A stretch of DNA of 64,000 nucleotides, taken from the NCBI GenBank assembly GCA_022059125.1, contig JAEUWY010000004.1, positions 2,046,001 to 2,110,000 on the forward strand, in the 5' to 3' direction. Positions 32,155 to 44,961 of the stretch are shown one piece after another; positions within the stretch are counted from its first letter, which is position 1, and each line of letters begins with the position of its first letter. Source of the DNA: Corynespora cassiicola (lineage: Eukaryota; Ascomycota; Dothideomycetes; Pleosporales; Corynesporascaceae). The notes under the pieces are model-generated. The model was not told the origin of the DNA. It ran no database searches and saw only the letters and a list, made by a program, of their open reading frames with translations. The translations under genes were made by a program, and so were the position numbers.

Positions 32155-34063
32155 TCAGCTCTCCGCTAAACGCGCGGCCTCACCTCCGAATCTAGTCTTC
32201 CTTCTAATGATATGACCCCACTTGTAGAAACCAACCAAGCATGGCACAAACACCAACGCCAAGAACCCGGGCACGCTCGAGGCCCAATGAATACCCAGCT
32301 GATCGTACATTTTGTTTGTGAACAAAGGGAATGCCGCACCAGCGACGGATCGTAAGACCGTGCTGGCAGCAAGCGCTGAAGCTGCATAGCCGAGATACGC
32401 ATCGACGAGATAGTTTGTTAGACTCATGTAGAGAAGCACCATTCCGAACCCGAAAAGTGTCCCCGCAGAGACAGACGCGAACCAATGGACAGATGGGTCG
32501 TTGGTCCATGCGAACCAGAAGAGGCCGACTGGAAGAGCGGTCGCGCCCAGCATAGCAGGTGGAAGGCGTGCCTCGGGCGGAGCATGACCATTGGTCGCTG
32601 AAACAACGCGAGCGTAGCGCTTTTGGTCGACCAGCGCAACGTAAAACAACGAAAGGATGATGCCAACGACAATGGCAAGGAAAGGAAGAGAAGCAACGCC
32701 CTGGGGCCAGCCACGCGTTTGCTGGAAAACGATGGGGTAGGCGGCGAAGAGAAGGAAGAGAGTGCCGTGTACCACGGAGAGGAAAAGAGACAGGAGAGTG
32801 ACAATGGGCTCGTAGATGAGCATGACCCAGGGACGAAGGGCACCGACGCGGAGTTGCTGGGAGATTGGCTTCGGGGTTACGCCAGCTACAACATGTTCCT
32901 TCTTGGTGACCTTGGTGAGCATGGCGGCACGACGCTGGAGTAGAACTGGTGCGTAGGTTTCGGGGAACGTGCAAGCGAGGACGATCCAGGTAGGTAGGGA
33001 AGCAGACGTGATAAGAATAGCAATAGACCGCCATCCAAATGACGCGACCAGGAATCCGCAAACGATAGGACCCAAGTTTTGGCCCATAAGGCCGGCAAGT
33101 GTAAATATACTCAGGACCAAGCCACGCTCTTGTGCTTCGAACATGTCTGCAATGACTGCGGGTGCGACGGCTTGAGTGAACGAACCTGCCAGACCGCCGA
33201 AGAAGCGCAGAACGATGATCCCGGTCATTGAATCAATCAGTCCGATAACAGCACTGAATCCGACGAAAGCGCCAAATGTCATAATATAAAGCTCACGGCG
33301 ACCATAAACCTCGCTCAGAGGTGATAGAATGAGAGCCCCGACAGCAAATCCGAGAACAAAGGCAGAAGTCGTCATGAGGGAGACGACTTGGCCTACGTGA
33401 AATTCTTGCTTCATGGCTTCCGTTCCTGCAACAGAGTCAGTAATTGATATAAACTTGGGTTGAAGAAATCTGACCTTGCGAAAATCCAGAAGAGGCCACC
33501 GAGACCATAAAGACTGCAAAGGCAAGGACCATGGCATTTGTCCACTTTTTTCCAAAGGTAAAGTTGAGAGGGTTCTCGGGATCGTTTTCTTCCCAAGTGA
33601 CTGGAATGACGTTCTCATCATAACCCTCCAGCTCCCGCTTCTCATAATCAGAGATGCCTGAGTTTCTTGATACCCAGGAAGGCCTGCGCTCAACTGCAAA
33701 CTCCCCCGTTAGCTCTCGCGGGGGCACACTGTGTTGCTGAAGAGGGTTTATCCAAGTCTCCCTATTTCCCTCCTTATTTCCAAACCACTGTTGATGTTGT
33801 GTGTTCGGTGGTGGCGCTTGGGGTAGTAGTGTGCTGTCAACCATGAAGCTCATTCGCGAAGCTCTCGCCTCGGTGTCGAAGGCACCCGTCCATCTCTTGT
33901 CCTGTCTTCGAAACGAACCGAATCGGGAAGGCCATGGTGCGCTGAGTTCTATGTCGGAGTCGTCCACCAGTCCGTTTGGCCATATGGTTTGCCGTTGGGT
34001 CATTCTTCGGTTGTTGCCATATCTCCCCGTATCGTCGACGTAGATGGTAGGGATTGGATGCAT
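32155..34063 (-). CDS. MFS multidrug/polyamine-type transporter (DHA1-like)
   Basis: Exons 33475-34063 and 32155-33425 (phase 1, 49-nt intron) give 619 residues. The first 160 or so are hydrophilic and end in W-E-E-N-D-P-E-N-P-L-N-F-T-F-G-K-K-W, the entry motif of fungal DHA1 drug:H+ antiporters of the FLU1/TPO group. Twelve membrane segments follow; motif A appears as S-P-L-S-E-V-Y-G-R-R between segments 2 and 3. The start at 34063 is the only ATG matching this motif; the upstream frame is coded by a GAA/CAA microsatellite. It probably exports a toxic or aromatic compound from the cell. Confidence 0.92.
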
Positions 34064-37000
34064 GGTGAAAGAAGAAGAAGAAGAAGAACAAGAAGAACAA
34101 GAAGAAGAAGTCTCAAAAAGGGTAAATGAAAGGTACGAAACGAATACAAAAGAATGACCAGCACCTAATTCGAAGAAAGAAGAGAGCCACCGTCCAAAAC
34201 CCGGAACGTACTGGCAGTGAAGAAGGTAATAACAAGGAAAGTAGGACTCCAAGAAGAAACGCCAGTAAACACAAGACTGGACTCCCAATGAAACGGAAAC
34301 GAAATATAGGCCCGAGAAGGCTTGGTGGCTGGGATGGCTACATCGCGGCGGTTCTTCCTTATATTGATACCAAGACCTATGAATTCATAACTACCGATAA
34401 GCGCATACGTATACTGGGTACGCATGGTGAGGCTCTGCGGCGTCGTCCGAATAACCCTTGCTGCCTGCGATAAATGGATATTATGGGGCCTTATGCAGCT
34501 TGGTGGCTGCGGAGGTTGAAACATGACATGAGTAGTAAGCGGGGATATCCCCTTGCAGACCAAGACTGCAACCAGGCCCGATGATTAGGGCGAAGGATAT
34601 CGAATCAATAAAACACGATGAATGGAAGGCTCTCTGCAGTCTATCTAATCTACAGTCGATTCTCAATCTTCTATGGGTCAATGAGAGCTCAGAGGCCATG
34701 TTTTGAGCGTTGATTCTGCTGCATGCGGACCAACGTTTCGTCGGCCAAGTAGCCCGTTTTGACGGACGAATGACTCGAAACAAAAACGAATGGACAACCA
34801 GAGAGCGAGAATTCGAAGCATGAGAAACATTCTGAGGCATCGCCGAGGGATTTTATCATGTGCCCCGAAGCGTGCGCAGCCCCTTGCGCATTAAACAAAC
34901 GTACGCACGTATAAACACAACGGCGGTGGGACAATGGTGGCGGCACTCGTGAGAGTGGCCAGTATACAGTCGGTGCCAGGAAGATAAACTTGCGTCAAGA
35001 TAGCGCCGGGCGTTTTGTGGCGGCGGGTAGGTGTGGAGCTTCTTCGTGGCAGACGCGCGTGTGGGATATCCTGCGTTGAAAAGGGATGGTCTAGACTTGC
35101 GTGACCGTTTTCGGACGATTTTGCCAACCTCGCATGAGCGCCACGGACCGGAGAGCTACTGGTGCAAAGCTTGGGAGAATATACTTGAAGATTGAGAGGC
35201 ATCATGAGAGGATTCTCATGCATACTAGCCACGTATCTGATGTTGAGGGCTGTGGCAGCTGTGGCAGCTGTAGCGCTGCGTCACACAGGCGCCCGCATTC
35301 TGTAGCTCAATGCAGCGAAGTTTCGAAATGGGAAGATAACAGTGGGCGTTCGTCATCCACTAGGAAACTGTAGGGGGTGTGCAGGGTTGTGCTGGATTCC
35401 AATGAAGTGGAAAGTGGACGTTGACGTCCAAGGGTTGTTTGAGCCTCACTGGGCCGCCTTACCTAATACAGACTAGATCCGGCAAGCCCCAAACAGCCTC
35501 ACCGGACAATTTTCCTTCTCGCCACTCTTCATCCGAAGCCTCCTCAATCCATAGCCAACCCCCGATGGTGACGCGAATCATGGGAAATTTTGCGCCAGCA
35601 TCCCAGGCGCAAGCGTTGCCTAGCTTCCCCGAGCGCGTATTCGCGGATGCTGCTCCGAACGGGAGCGCTGTCATAATCCCTTCCTCTGAAATGGCGCCGA
35701 GCCCCTTGGCGAAACCTCTCGAAGGAGCATGTCCAGACGCTGTGTAATGTTCGATATATTGCAATGAATTTCGCCATCCTCCCATATCTGCCTTTGCGAA
35801 GCTATATTTATTACTACAGCTTCTGTGCTGTAGCAAAGAGATCTGAGGATCGGCCTGACCCCGCAATTCGTGGGGTTTATCAAGATTGTCTTTGGGAGCT
35901 GATCCGAACGATAGGATCGACCTGAGGACTTGACATTGAATCCAGACTAGCGACGAGATTTGGCCTGGTGATCCCGTTTCGTATGGCTTGGCGACCTTGG
36001 TTTTTCAGGACGTTGGCGTGCATGCACACTCTTCCGCCTGTCCTGGTAATTCGACTGGCCGAATGCCCACAGAGATGGTATAACGATCGGCGGTTCACAT
36101 GTCAGCTATTTTAAACTCGAGTATTTGCGCTTTTTCCTCGCTTTGTCGTAACATATGAGGGTATTCACGACGCTTGTTCTATCAGGATTCATTTTAGGAT
36201 GCATTTATGTGGCCACCGTCTGCCAGAAGAACTGCCAAAAGCTCAGCTAACTTGCGGTCATGATAGATTCGGATTCTTGGAGCCATATGTATAGAGTTCT
36301 GACCAAGTTTCTGCCTGGAATACAATGACATGGGGTGTTGTAGCTTGCCCTGAAGCTGAACGTCCTTGATTCGTGAACTACTCTTCAATGCCACCATATA
36401 TCGCGTTCTCGGACAAATCCCACTTCGCAGCAAATCATAACTGGCCATTCAGCTACATTAATTGATGGAGCAATCCATTGGTATGCCCCCGCTATGCAAC
36501 TTGGCACATGAGCGGATCACGGTTCAAGCTTCCGTTTCCAAAAAATACTAGCGCCTCAGATCTACGTGATCCTCCTCGACGAGAAAATGTGGGGTGCGGG
36601 GAACTACGGCATCGTGGATACATCCTGGGCATAATTCAGGCTATAATTGATCGTATTCCATCGTCCCTCTTACAAACCTAGTCGTTGTTCCCCTTGTAAG
36701 TATCTTGTGCTTTGTTTTACGCAGGAAGAACCGAGTGTGCAACCTACTGTACATATTGGGTCTTTCACAGCAAATGAATCGCTTTGCAGATAGTGAATCC
36801 TACAGCTCTAGAGGCGTTGTTCGTCATGGCATTTCTTGTCAAAACCCAACTCGAAGAGGAACCCAGCTTATAACAGCCGTGGTTGCAAACCTTGACGACC
36901 TCAGTCTTCAAGTGTAACCGAACCAAAGTAAGCTTCCACTCTGTAATATGGAAGGTTATCTACCATCATCCGACATTTACTTTGATTGTGTAATAAGCTA

Positions 37001-37097
37001 ACAACTATTTTTTCTTAAATCGTATTGGAGTCTAAGTATGTGGGACAAAGACATGATATCTACAAACGAAAACTATAGAATGTAGGCGGCATAAAAT
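34064..37097. other. 3-kb gene-free interval
   Basis: Apart from the MFS promoter, no gene is supportable. The longest open frame (35459-35866, minus, 135 codons) has no motif or exon partner. There are minor direct repeats (GTGGCAGCT near 35250-35268), but no terminal inverted repeats, transposase fragments or long repeats that I can see. Confidence 0.5.
34069..34111. repeat. GAA-rich microsatellite in the MFS leader
   Basis: An imperfect (GAA)n tract with interspersed CAA lies immediately upstream of the MFS start codon; on the transcribed strand it is a TTC/CT-rich leader. Confidence 0.85.
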
Positions 37098-38163
37098 TTA
37101 TGCCAACTCCACCCTTCCACGCAGACCGACCTGCGAGCTCCTAGACGAAGTCTCATTATCCTCATCTCGAAGCTCCATCATACCGCGCTCACGAAAACTG
37201 CGGAAATCCTGGCCGTAGAACTTCAAGCAAACCGCCAAGGCGATTGCAACAGGGACGAGATCGTATACGAAAAGGGGCCACTCGTTTTGCTGGAGGAAAC
37301 CATCCTGCAATATAGATTAGCAGAGCTTTATACGAAAGTCGCGTCGCACAGTATCTTCGCACCTTTCCGAGCAAGAACTCGGCAAAACGCCCCGCATTCC
37401 TAACCTTGATGCAGGCAAGAGCCACATACATGAACCACATGTTGGACCAAATCGTCCCATCCATCATCTTCGTCTCCACCGTCGGGGCTGCAATAATTCG
37501 ACGGTGCCAGATAAAAGTGATGACGGCAAAGGCACTGAAGCTAGCACTTTGTATTCCCAGCCCTCCCAGCAAAACCTAAGCCCCGTTAGCCCTCTACTCT
37601 CCATCTCCGTCCAAAGATGACGAAAAACGTACCTGATCACCCGCCTTGTTCCCCTGCATCCCCATCGTGCCCCCCACCGTGATCATCAACATGCAAACCA
37701 TATCCACGATTCCAAACGTGCGCGCAAAAAGCCGTGGGTGCACCGGCGACCGCTCCGCCGCCTCGCACATTTGCATGATGCACCGCACGACCGCGTACAA
37801 GCCCGCAGCCGCCATGATGGGCGAGATGAGCAGCATGGAGAATTGGATCATGAAGAACATGCCCTGCGACGTGTTGTTGTGCGAGAGGACGCGGAAGAGC
37901 CAGCCCATGGCCTCGTCTGGTCGATTTCGTCAGCGGTTGCAGAAGGGTGGATTGCCGATGGGTCCGGCAAAAGGGGCGGAGGAGTGCTCACTGAATGCTG
38001 CGAAAATGAATGGAATGCAGATTTTGGTCTTTGTGGTGATGATGCGGAAGATGTGGGCGAAGGTCAATATTCCGAAGATTGAAGTTGCGATGATGCCGCC
38101 GATGAAGGAGGGATTGTAGTTCCAGAGGCTGCCTGCGCCGTGGGATTCTTGTGCAGAAGACAT
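37098..38163 (-). CDS. RTA1-like seven-transmembrane protein (lipid-translocating exporter family)
   Basis: Exons 37992-38163, 37633-37916, 37363-37575 and 37098-37304, all phase-consistent, give 291 residues, typical of the family. It has seven hydrophobic segments; the first follows a short N-terminus ending W-N-Y-N-P-S, a common RTA1 start. N-E-A-M-G-W-L-F-R corresponds to the family's E-x-x-G-Y-x-x-R motif, with Trp for Tyr. The C-terminal tail is charged. Yeast members (RTA1, RSB1, RTM1) are linked to resistance to 7-aminocholesterol, sphingoid bases and molasses toxins; here a membrane stress or lipid role is inferred. Confidence 0.92.
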
Positions 38164-39095
38164 GCTGTTTGAAGAAAAATCAAATAAGAAAACAAATGAA
38201 GATGAGAAACGTCGCTGTTAATGACTCTAAAGAATGTGTATGAGGCTAGAGATGGATGCACAAGTGAATAAGCTAGGAAATGATAAGATGGATGGATGGG
38301 GATGTTCTAAGAGAAAGAGATTGCCAAGTTGCCCCTCTTTATTCTCTTTCTATAGCAAGTGCTTGGGCGATCGCAAATCTGCTAGAGTTAGTTTGCAACG
38401 TCGGTGCTATTTGCATGTCAGAGGGGGCGTGTGAGATCTATCGCGGACCGAGTGCGAGCGACAGCGTATCAAACCCTGGACATCACGAACGAAAGAATAT
38501 AGATTCCTAGTTCCCTAGCAACCGGCATACCGGATCACCAACATGCAAGACGCACGATGCTATTTTGCTCAGTCAAATGGCTGTGCTAGAGGCTCGTTTC
38601 AGATTGGCCTGCCAAACAGCAAGTAGGGAGCGTATGTGCTGCGCCTGAACGCAGATCGTGGTCGTGCGCGAACCTCTCGTAGTTATACGCGACAGAACCT
38701 GCCTTGCAAGGCGTTCCAGATGAACTTGTGGCTACTTTGGAAAGAAGAGTGCGAGTGCGAGTTGTCTGAGATGGTATGGTCCAGGGCAGAATGTCTCAGA
38801 GTGCGATATCGAGACCGAGACCGATCGACTATACTCAGTTAGGTCGCACTCGCAAACCATGCATGGCGAAAAAGAGAAGCGAACTTGTCAAAAATATAAA
38901 CAAGGCATGCAATTGCAGGTTTTCTTGTTCGGAATCTAGACACAGAATACTATCATTAGGCGAAATGACCGTCCTGTCCGTGAACTCATGGAGATCGCTT
39001 TCCTACATAAGTCACCTTCACGATTACTTCCCTGCAGAGGCCCCAACTAGTATTCCGAATCCAGCATGGTACATCTTAACTCCATGTTCAAGCGA
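38164..39095. promoter_or_regulatory. RTA1-like promoter and chitinase-like 3' flank
   Basis: About 930 bases without a supportable gene. Confidence 0.5.
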
Positions 39096-42000
39096 CTAAG
39101 TCTTGAAGTAACACGTGAAGTATCGCTCGTAACCAGCGTTGTGGGGTTTCCACTGCCCACGATAGTGTTCACAGCCAATATCTTGGGTTTTGATACCGCT
39201 TCCTTCCTTTCCACATTCGTTCTTGGTCTCAGGCGACTTGTTAGACTCGTCTGCCAGATACCACTGGGGTGAACAGCTTTTCCATTTCTTGTCATACGTG
39301 AACCGAATCCGGTTCTTGTTCTTATCCGTGGCGTAGTGAACGTCTATTAACAATTTGTATGGCAGACTATCTTGTGGTGGCCGGTTTCGGCTGGTGACGG
39401 GAGAACCCTGGCCTTGTCCGGCTTCAAAGCCATTGGAATCGTATAGAGTCCAATAGAGAGCAGAGTTCTTGTATTCCATCATTTGATGAATATCAATACG
39501 CCAGTATCCATTAATTGGAAGGTGAGGTTTTGGCGTTGGTGTGGGAGTTGGAGTAGGAGTAGGCTCACTAGAGGATGAAGGGGTCTCGGTGGTCCAGGGC
39601 GTTGGGGTAACGCTCGCAGATGTTGGGGTAGTTGGAGGCTCTCCTTCATTGTCGCCTTCGTCATCGTCTATGCAGTGATAAGTCTTGTTATGCTTGAAAC
39701 AATCACCTGTTTGAGATGGAGGGATTTATTACCTAACGACAATACTGCCCTAGTACAGGACGCTGCACTCGACGATCCTTTCCGCGTCGTAGTTGTGGTA
39801 CCTATCAGGCCGCATCCAGTCAACGTTGCCCGGAAGAGATCGGTACATGTTGACGTTGAAGTGCTCGCCGTGAAAATGTCGGAGCAAAATACAAATATGT
39901 CTGTGACAGTGGTCTTCTTAGCCTCGTCGCACTTTTCGGGGTTTCTGGGTCCGCCAGTTGGCTGGCCAGGTTTCGGTCCACAGTCTCCATGTCGGCATCC
40001 AGGCCCACCACAAATCTGCGATAATTAGCGAATTGAAAATAAGTCAGGAACACATTAAGCATACTTCTAGAGGGCAAGCTCCGCAGCCGCCGGGAATTAA
40101 GCATTGGCCTCCACAGCCTGCAATAGGTTAGTATCCCTTGGTCAGAGTGTGAGCAGAAAGGGCAAATACCGAGGATACCGCAACCACCACCGCATCCAAA
40201 CCAGCCACAGCCTTGGTTGCAACCAAAGAGGCCACAACCAGATGGGAATTCTGGAAGCTTGAGGCCACCGTCTTCGCAACCAGGCCCAAAAGAGAGTCCC
40301 ATATATCCGCAACCGCAACCGAAAAACTTGCACTCGCGCTTTCCGCAGCCTTTCGTTCCAGGTTTACATCCTTTTCCAGGGGGCGATTTACCTTTTCCAT
40401 GTCCAATCTCTGGAGGGAAAGGATTGATAACGGGACTGGGTGGCTTGGGAGCATCTGGAGGCATACAATTGTTGAAGAAATGACAAAGAGGCCAATTTCT
40501 ACACCATTTGAAGATACATTCAGGAGGAGGATTAATGACTGGAATCGTGCTATACGGCTTGCACCAATCGAAAGTGCATTCTGGGGGTAATGTGAACCTA
40601 GGAGGTTCAGTTGGGGCTGCCGTGATTGGATGAGTACAATAGGGATGGTTGTTTCCTGGCGTGCAGGTAAACCAGCTGGGCCTCGGACCCTCATCGCCTG
40701 GGAGATCGAATCCATGGGTAGGCATTGGCATGATGTCTACTTCGTACGTTGATGTGGGAATGATACATCGACCAAACAATTCGAAAAAGCCAGAAGGAAT
40801 GTTAGATTCCATGAAAGTGGGATAAAACAGGGGCGGGACGGTTTGGGTTGCCGGGCCCAATTGGATGGATGTTGATGGGGGGTGAACACTGGGGACTGGT
40901 ACGAAGCTTCCCGAATCTGGGTCACCAGGGAGGTAGGTGACTGGCCAAAATTCTATCTCATCTGTTGTTATCGGTGGAATATGGATGGTTGAGTAGATAG
41001 TCATAATGGTACAGTCGACCACGGATAGGAAAGTTTGTTTGGTCCTGCTAATTTTGCCATCGACATAAAACTCAGTCTCCCATGAATGAGTGTGAGTCGA
41101 AGTTCCTATGATAGACCGAAATCCCGTCACTAAGTCTGGCCAGTATATTGTTGTCTTGTAGGACAGAGGGTATGGAGGGAAGATGAATACGCATGGCGGT
41201 TCGCAGGAAACCTGTGGATTGGGCTCAGCCCATATACCCTGGTTAATATAGACGTCTCCAGGCAGGATGTCCTGAGAAGCAATGCTTGATATAACCGGAG
41301 CTTCACCTGTAGTGATGATGGTGGGCCGTGGCGCAGGCGTGGTGCTCAACGTTGTTGTATACGAAGTCGTTGGAGCCGAGCCACTGGAGCCTGGTGTGGG
41401 AGAGGCTTCAGGGCTAGATGTCTCCGAGGCCTTATCTAAAGAGGTAATGGTAGGTGATGGTAGAGGCATGGTACTCAGCGGTGTTGTATATGAAGATGTA
41501 GTAGCTGAGCCGGTTGAAGTCACTTGAGCCGAGCTACTGGGGCTTGGCGTGCCTGAGGCGCTAGGATTTGCGGATGCCGCTCCAGAGGTACTAGGTCCAT
41601 CTGGAGAGGATTTGGAGGAACTGGAAGGAGTACCTCCACTGGAAACTTCTGAAGAGACAATGCTACCAGTGCTCGAGCCACTCGGTGGTGCAGATGAATG
41701 AGAAGCAGAGTTGGCCGGGGTGCTTCCGCTACTCACCTCCGAAGACGCAATACTACCAATGCTAGAGCCAGTTGATTGCACCGACGAAGAAGAAGGGGAG
41801 CTGATAGGACTGCTTCTACTGGCCACTTCCGAAGATGCAGTGCTACCAAAACTAGAGCCAGTTGGCTGAACCGATGAAGGAGAAGCGGAGGTAGCAGGTG
41901 TACTTTGAGTAGCCACTTCAGAAGAGGCAATACTGCCTGGCGGATTCAAAACACTGGAGCCGATTGACGACTCGCCAATTGAGGATGTGGAAGGAGAGCC

Positions 42001-44447
42001 TGAGGACGCTGAAGGCGTTGGAATTCCAGTGATTGTTGGCATAGCGGAGGAGCCTTTGGATGTAGAAGAGACTGAAATTCCACTGGACCCTGCCGAGGAA
42101 GCAGGTGTATTCGAGGGAGCTACTATGTTGGAAGTCTCAGATAGAGAGGGACTCAGGGATCCAGATTCCACATTTGAGCCTGTGTGTGAAGGGGCGCCAG
42201 GACCCGAGCCGGAGCTTTGAGAATTAGGAGCCGTTGGCGACGAAACTGAGGTTGAAGTTGGAGAGCCCGAACCGGAGCCTACAGAGTTGGAAACCGTTGG
42301 CGCTATAATATCCGAGCCTGAGACTGAACCTCCAGAACTAGAACCCGTTGCTGTCAAAGTATCACTGGGGCTCTGGGAACTTGGGCCAGTTGGTGATGAA
42401 GCGACATTCGAAGACGCAGACTGTGAAGCAGACACTGCACTGGATGCTTTAGAATGCGATGAGCCTGGGTTTTCAGTGGTGCCACTAGGAGACGAAGAGT
42501 CACTTGAAGGCACAGTGTTGCCATTCGAGGATGTAGGCAATGCAGAGTCTGTAGGTGACTGAGATCCATTCGAAGACACAGGCGGGAGAGCAGACAATGC
42601 ACTAGACGTTGCAGAACGCAATGAGCCTGGAGCTCCATTCGTGCCGCTTAATAGTGTGGAAGAGCCTTGAAAAGAACTCGCTGGACTGGTAGGAGACTGT
42701 GTGGGCGACCAAGGGAGGTCAGAATGGAAGGTTGATACAGATGGTCCTCCAACTGAGGAAGGACTGGACGGCGATCCCACACTTGAGCCGGCAGATGATG
42801 TGGCGATGGAGGCAGCTGAAGAGACGCTTGGTTGAGGACTAGTATCTCCATCAAGACAAGCATAATCTATAGCCCAAATGACAAGTCCTCCGAGACAAAA
42901 GTCATTAGCAAATGCCGACTTGACTCTCAGAGACTCGGAATCGTCGTAACCAATCCACTGGTCATCCCAAGAAACCTGCATGGAAGCGGCACCCCCGACG
43001 ATAAGCTGGGGATTTAAATGCTTTTCTTGAATAATCTTCTGGATTTCGCAATTGCTCAGATAGCCCTCATAGTTCGTGCATTTACCAGGCTTGGAGCCAC
43101 CAATGGCTTCGCATCCAAACCAATTACAAGCCGGATCTTTCAGAGTGTACCCACGACCGTAATAGGTAAGGCCTAGGTTGATCTTCTTTGGGTCGATTTT
43201 GTTGAACCACAGCGGTCGGAGGAACTGCTCGGTCAGCTTTAGATCCGTATGTGGTTTGACGCCACCTGTTAGATCCCAGTGACCGTTGTAGTCCAAGTTT
43301 CGAGCATTGAAAAAGTCGACCTGGGGTTCGAGTGCCTTTGGATCGGTCTCTTTTAGGTTAACGTAGTCACTAGAAAGAGAAGCGCTCAATCCGTAGCGCG
43401 TGCCGAAGGCCTTTCGGAGATCCACGAAAAGCTTGATCTCGTTTTGGGTATCTTCTTTGATACCTCCTCGGACCACAGGCCAATACCAGTCGATGTCGAG
43501 ACCTTGAAACTTGTGATCCTCCATGAACTTGACGGCAGATTGCACAAACGCAGCACGACCATCTTTATCGCGAGCCATTTGAGACCAGGTCTCGTTGGTG
43601 GGGCCATCGCCAGAGAAGTCCCAGCCGCCAACTGCAACCCACGTCTGGAGGTGGTCGTTCTGCAGGGCGGTAAACTCGTGGTAAATGGAAACATCTTCGG
43701 CCTTTTGGGGAACTATCTTGAAGGATTTGGGATCAATTGAAGCGTATGCCAGGATGAGATGTGTAAGGCCCGTCGTATCAATCTGGCGGGGGGCGACGGT
43801 ATCACAGGCGAATTGGCGCGTGTTCCTGGCGCAGTTTAGTTTGACAGTGACATGGCCATGGCTCAACCGAGCATGACTTACCAAGCTTGATAGTAGGCGA
43901 CTCGTCTGCCGGCAGTGGCAGTGTTGCTGTCGTTACCGCACGAAGGGTTAGGGACAACGTCGCACCTGCCAAAGTCCTTTTGGCAAGGAGTCGAATTGCC
44001 GTCCTCATCCTTGTTGCGGCAGAAGGGTTCGGAGGTTCCACAGTATCCATAGTACGAGCAGCAGAGGTTGAGGCCGCACTTCTTGTTGGCGCCCTCCGAG
44101 TGCTCGCCACAGAAAGCCTTAGCGTCACAGTTGGAGAGGCAATTGTCCTTTGCGCAATGCTCGGGGCGGAAGCCGCACTTGCCGTCCTTGGAGCAGCACG
44201 CCTTGTCGCGGCACTCACGGCCTGGGCCGCACGGCAAGTCTGCGCTAGACAATGCCAGTCGGCCAGCAGATCCAGACTGGCCATCAATGTGCATGGCACC
44301 GATAGCGAGAATGTCCGAGTGCGGGTTGGCCGAGACGCCGGGGCCGGGGCCGGGGCCGTAGATGGTGTAGTCTTCAGCCGCGGGAGGCTCGTCACAGAGG
44401 GCCAGCTGGCCCGCGGCGAGCAGAGCAGCTAGTCGAAGAAGCCACAT
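39096..44447 (-). CDS. Giant CBM18-GH18 chitinase-like protein (subgroup C type) with altered catalytic motif
   Basis: Exons 43882-44447, 40170-43825, 40065-40117, 39733-40015 and 39096-39667, all phase-consistent, give 1709 residues. A signal peptide (1-18) is followed by a cysteine-rich hevein-like CBM18 region (about 73-143, ending C-C-S-Y-Y-G-Y-C-G-T-S), then a GH18 barrel from about 182 (R-V-A-Y-Y-Q-A-W) to 530. The barrel motif reads L-D-I-D-W-Y-W-P, with Tyr303 where active chitinases have the catalytic Glu. A long Ser/Thr-rich repeat region follows (about 530-1020), then P-P-C-V-F-I-F-P-P segments, a Cys/Gly-rich zone, a Pro/Thr linker and a new C-terminal domain (about 1560-1709). 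This architecture is that of secreted fungal subgroup C (killer-toxin-like) chitinases, which act at cell walls. Probably chitin-binding but catalytically impaired. Confidence 0.9.
41640..41945 (-). repeat. Degenerate tandem repeats in the Ser-rich region of the chitinase-like gene
   Basis: About four diverged units of roughly 29 codons share S-S-E-V-x-x-x-S-x-P and S-x-G-S-S cores. They belong to a longer Ser/Thr/Gly-rich region likely to be O-glycosylated and extended. Confidence 0.75.
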
Positions 44448-44961
44448 GGCGCCGAGCGAGGATACCAGTCGAGGATGATGCCAGTCGAAGGTGCCAGCCG
44501 AGAGCTGTAGTCGAGGGCAGTGGCAGTGGGAGGTTGCAGGAAAGTGGAGAGGAGAGCCAGCAAGGCCGGGAGGGCGAAACTATATTCGTCGACGAGGCCG
44601 ACCTCGGGAAGGTCTGGTGTGAAAGAGGCAGGCGGTCCGGGGCCGTCGGTCTGGAGGGGAAAGAGCCACGCAGAACAGGCTCACCTCGAGGGATGGCACC
44701 TGGCAGTCAGCGCAAACGGCCTCACACAACAACAACAACCACCACTTAGTCCAATGCCCAAACGCCTCTGGTTGCTGTTGGAATCCCCTCGAGCAGACGC
44801 GCCGCAGCACCCTCGTTGGCCTTTCCAGCCTGTTCACCCACGCCGTGAATGCTCCAGGTAAACCCGGGAGGGCCATGCTGCCTCGTCTCTTGTCCTTCCG
44901 ATTGTTTCACGCAGCTTCCCGACTCCCCACCCCCCCGGACATACCCACCTTGGAAGTCACC
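44448..44961. promoter_or_regulatory. Shared divergent promoter of chitinase-like gene and secreted partner
   Basis: Both start codons face away from this 514-base interval, so common control is possible. It is G-rich on the left and contains a CAA microsatellite near 44728-44742. No gene is supported within it. Confidence 0.55.

Noticed and set aside
35459..35866. 135-codon minus-strand frame
   Set aside because: No recognisable domain and no conserved-looking exon neighbours; left unannotated.
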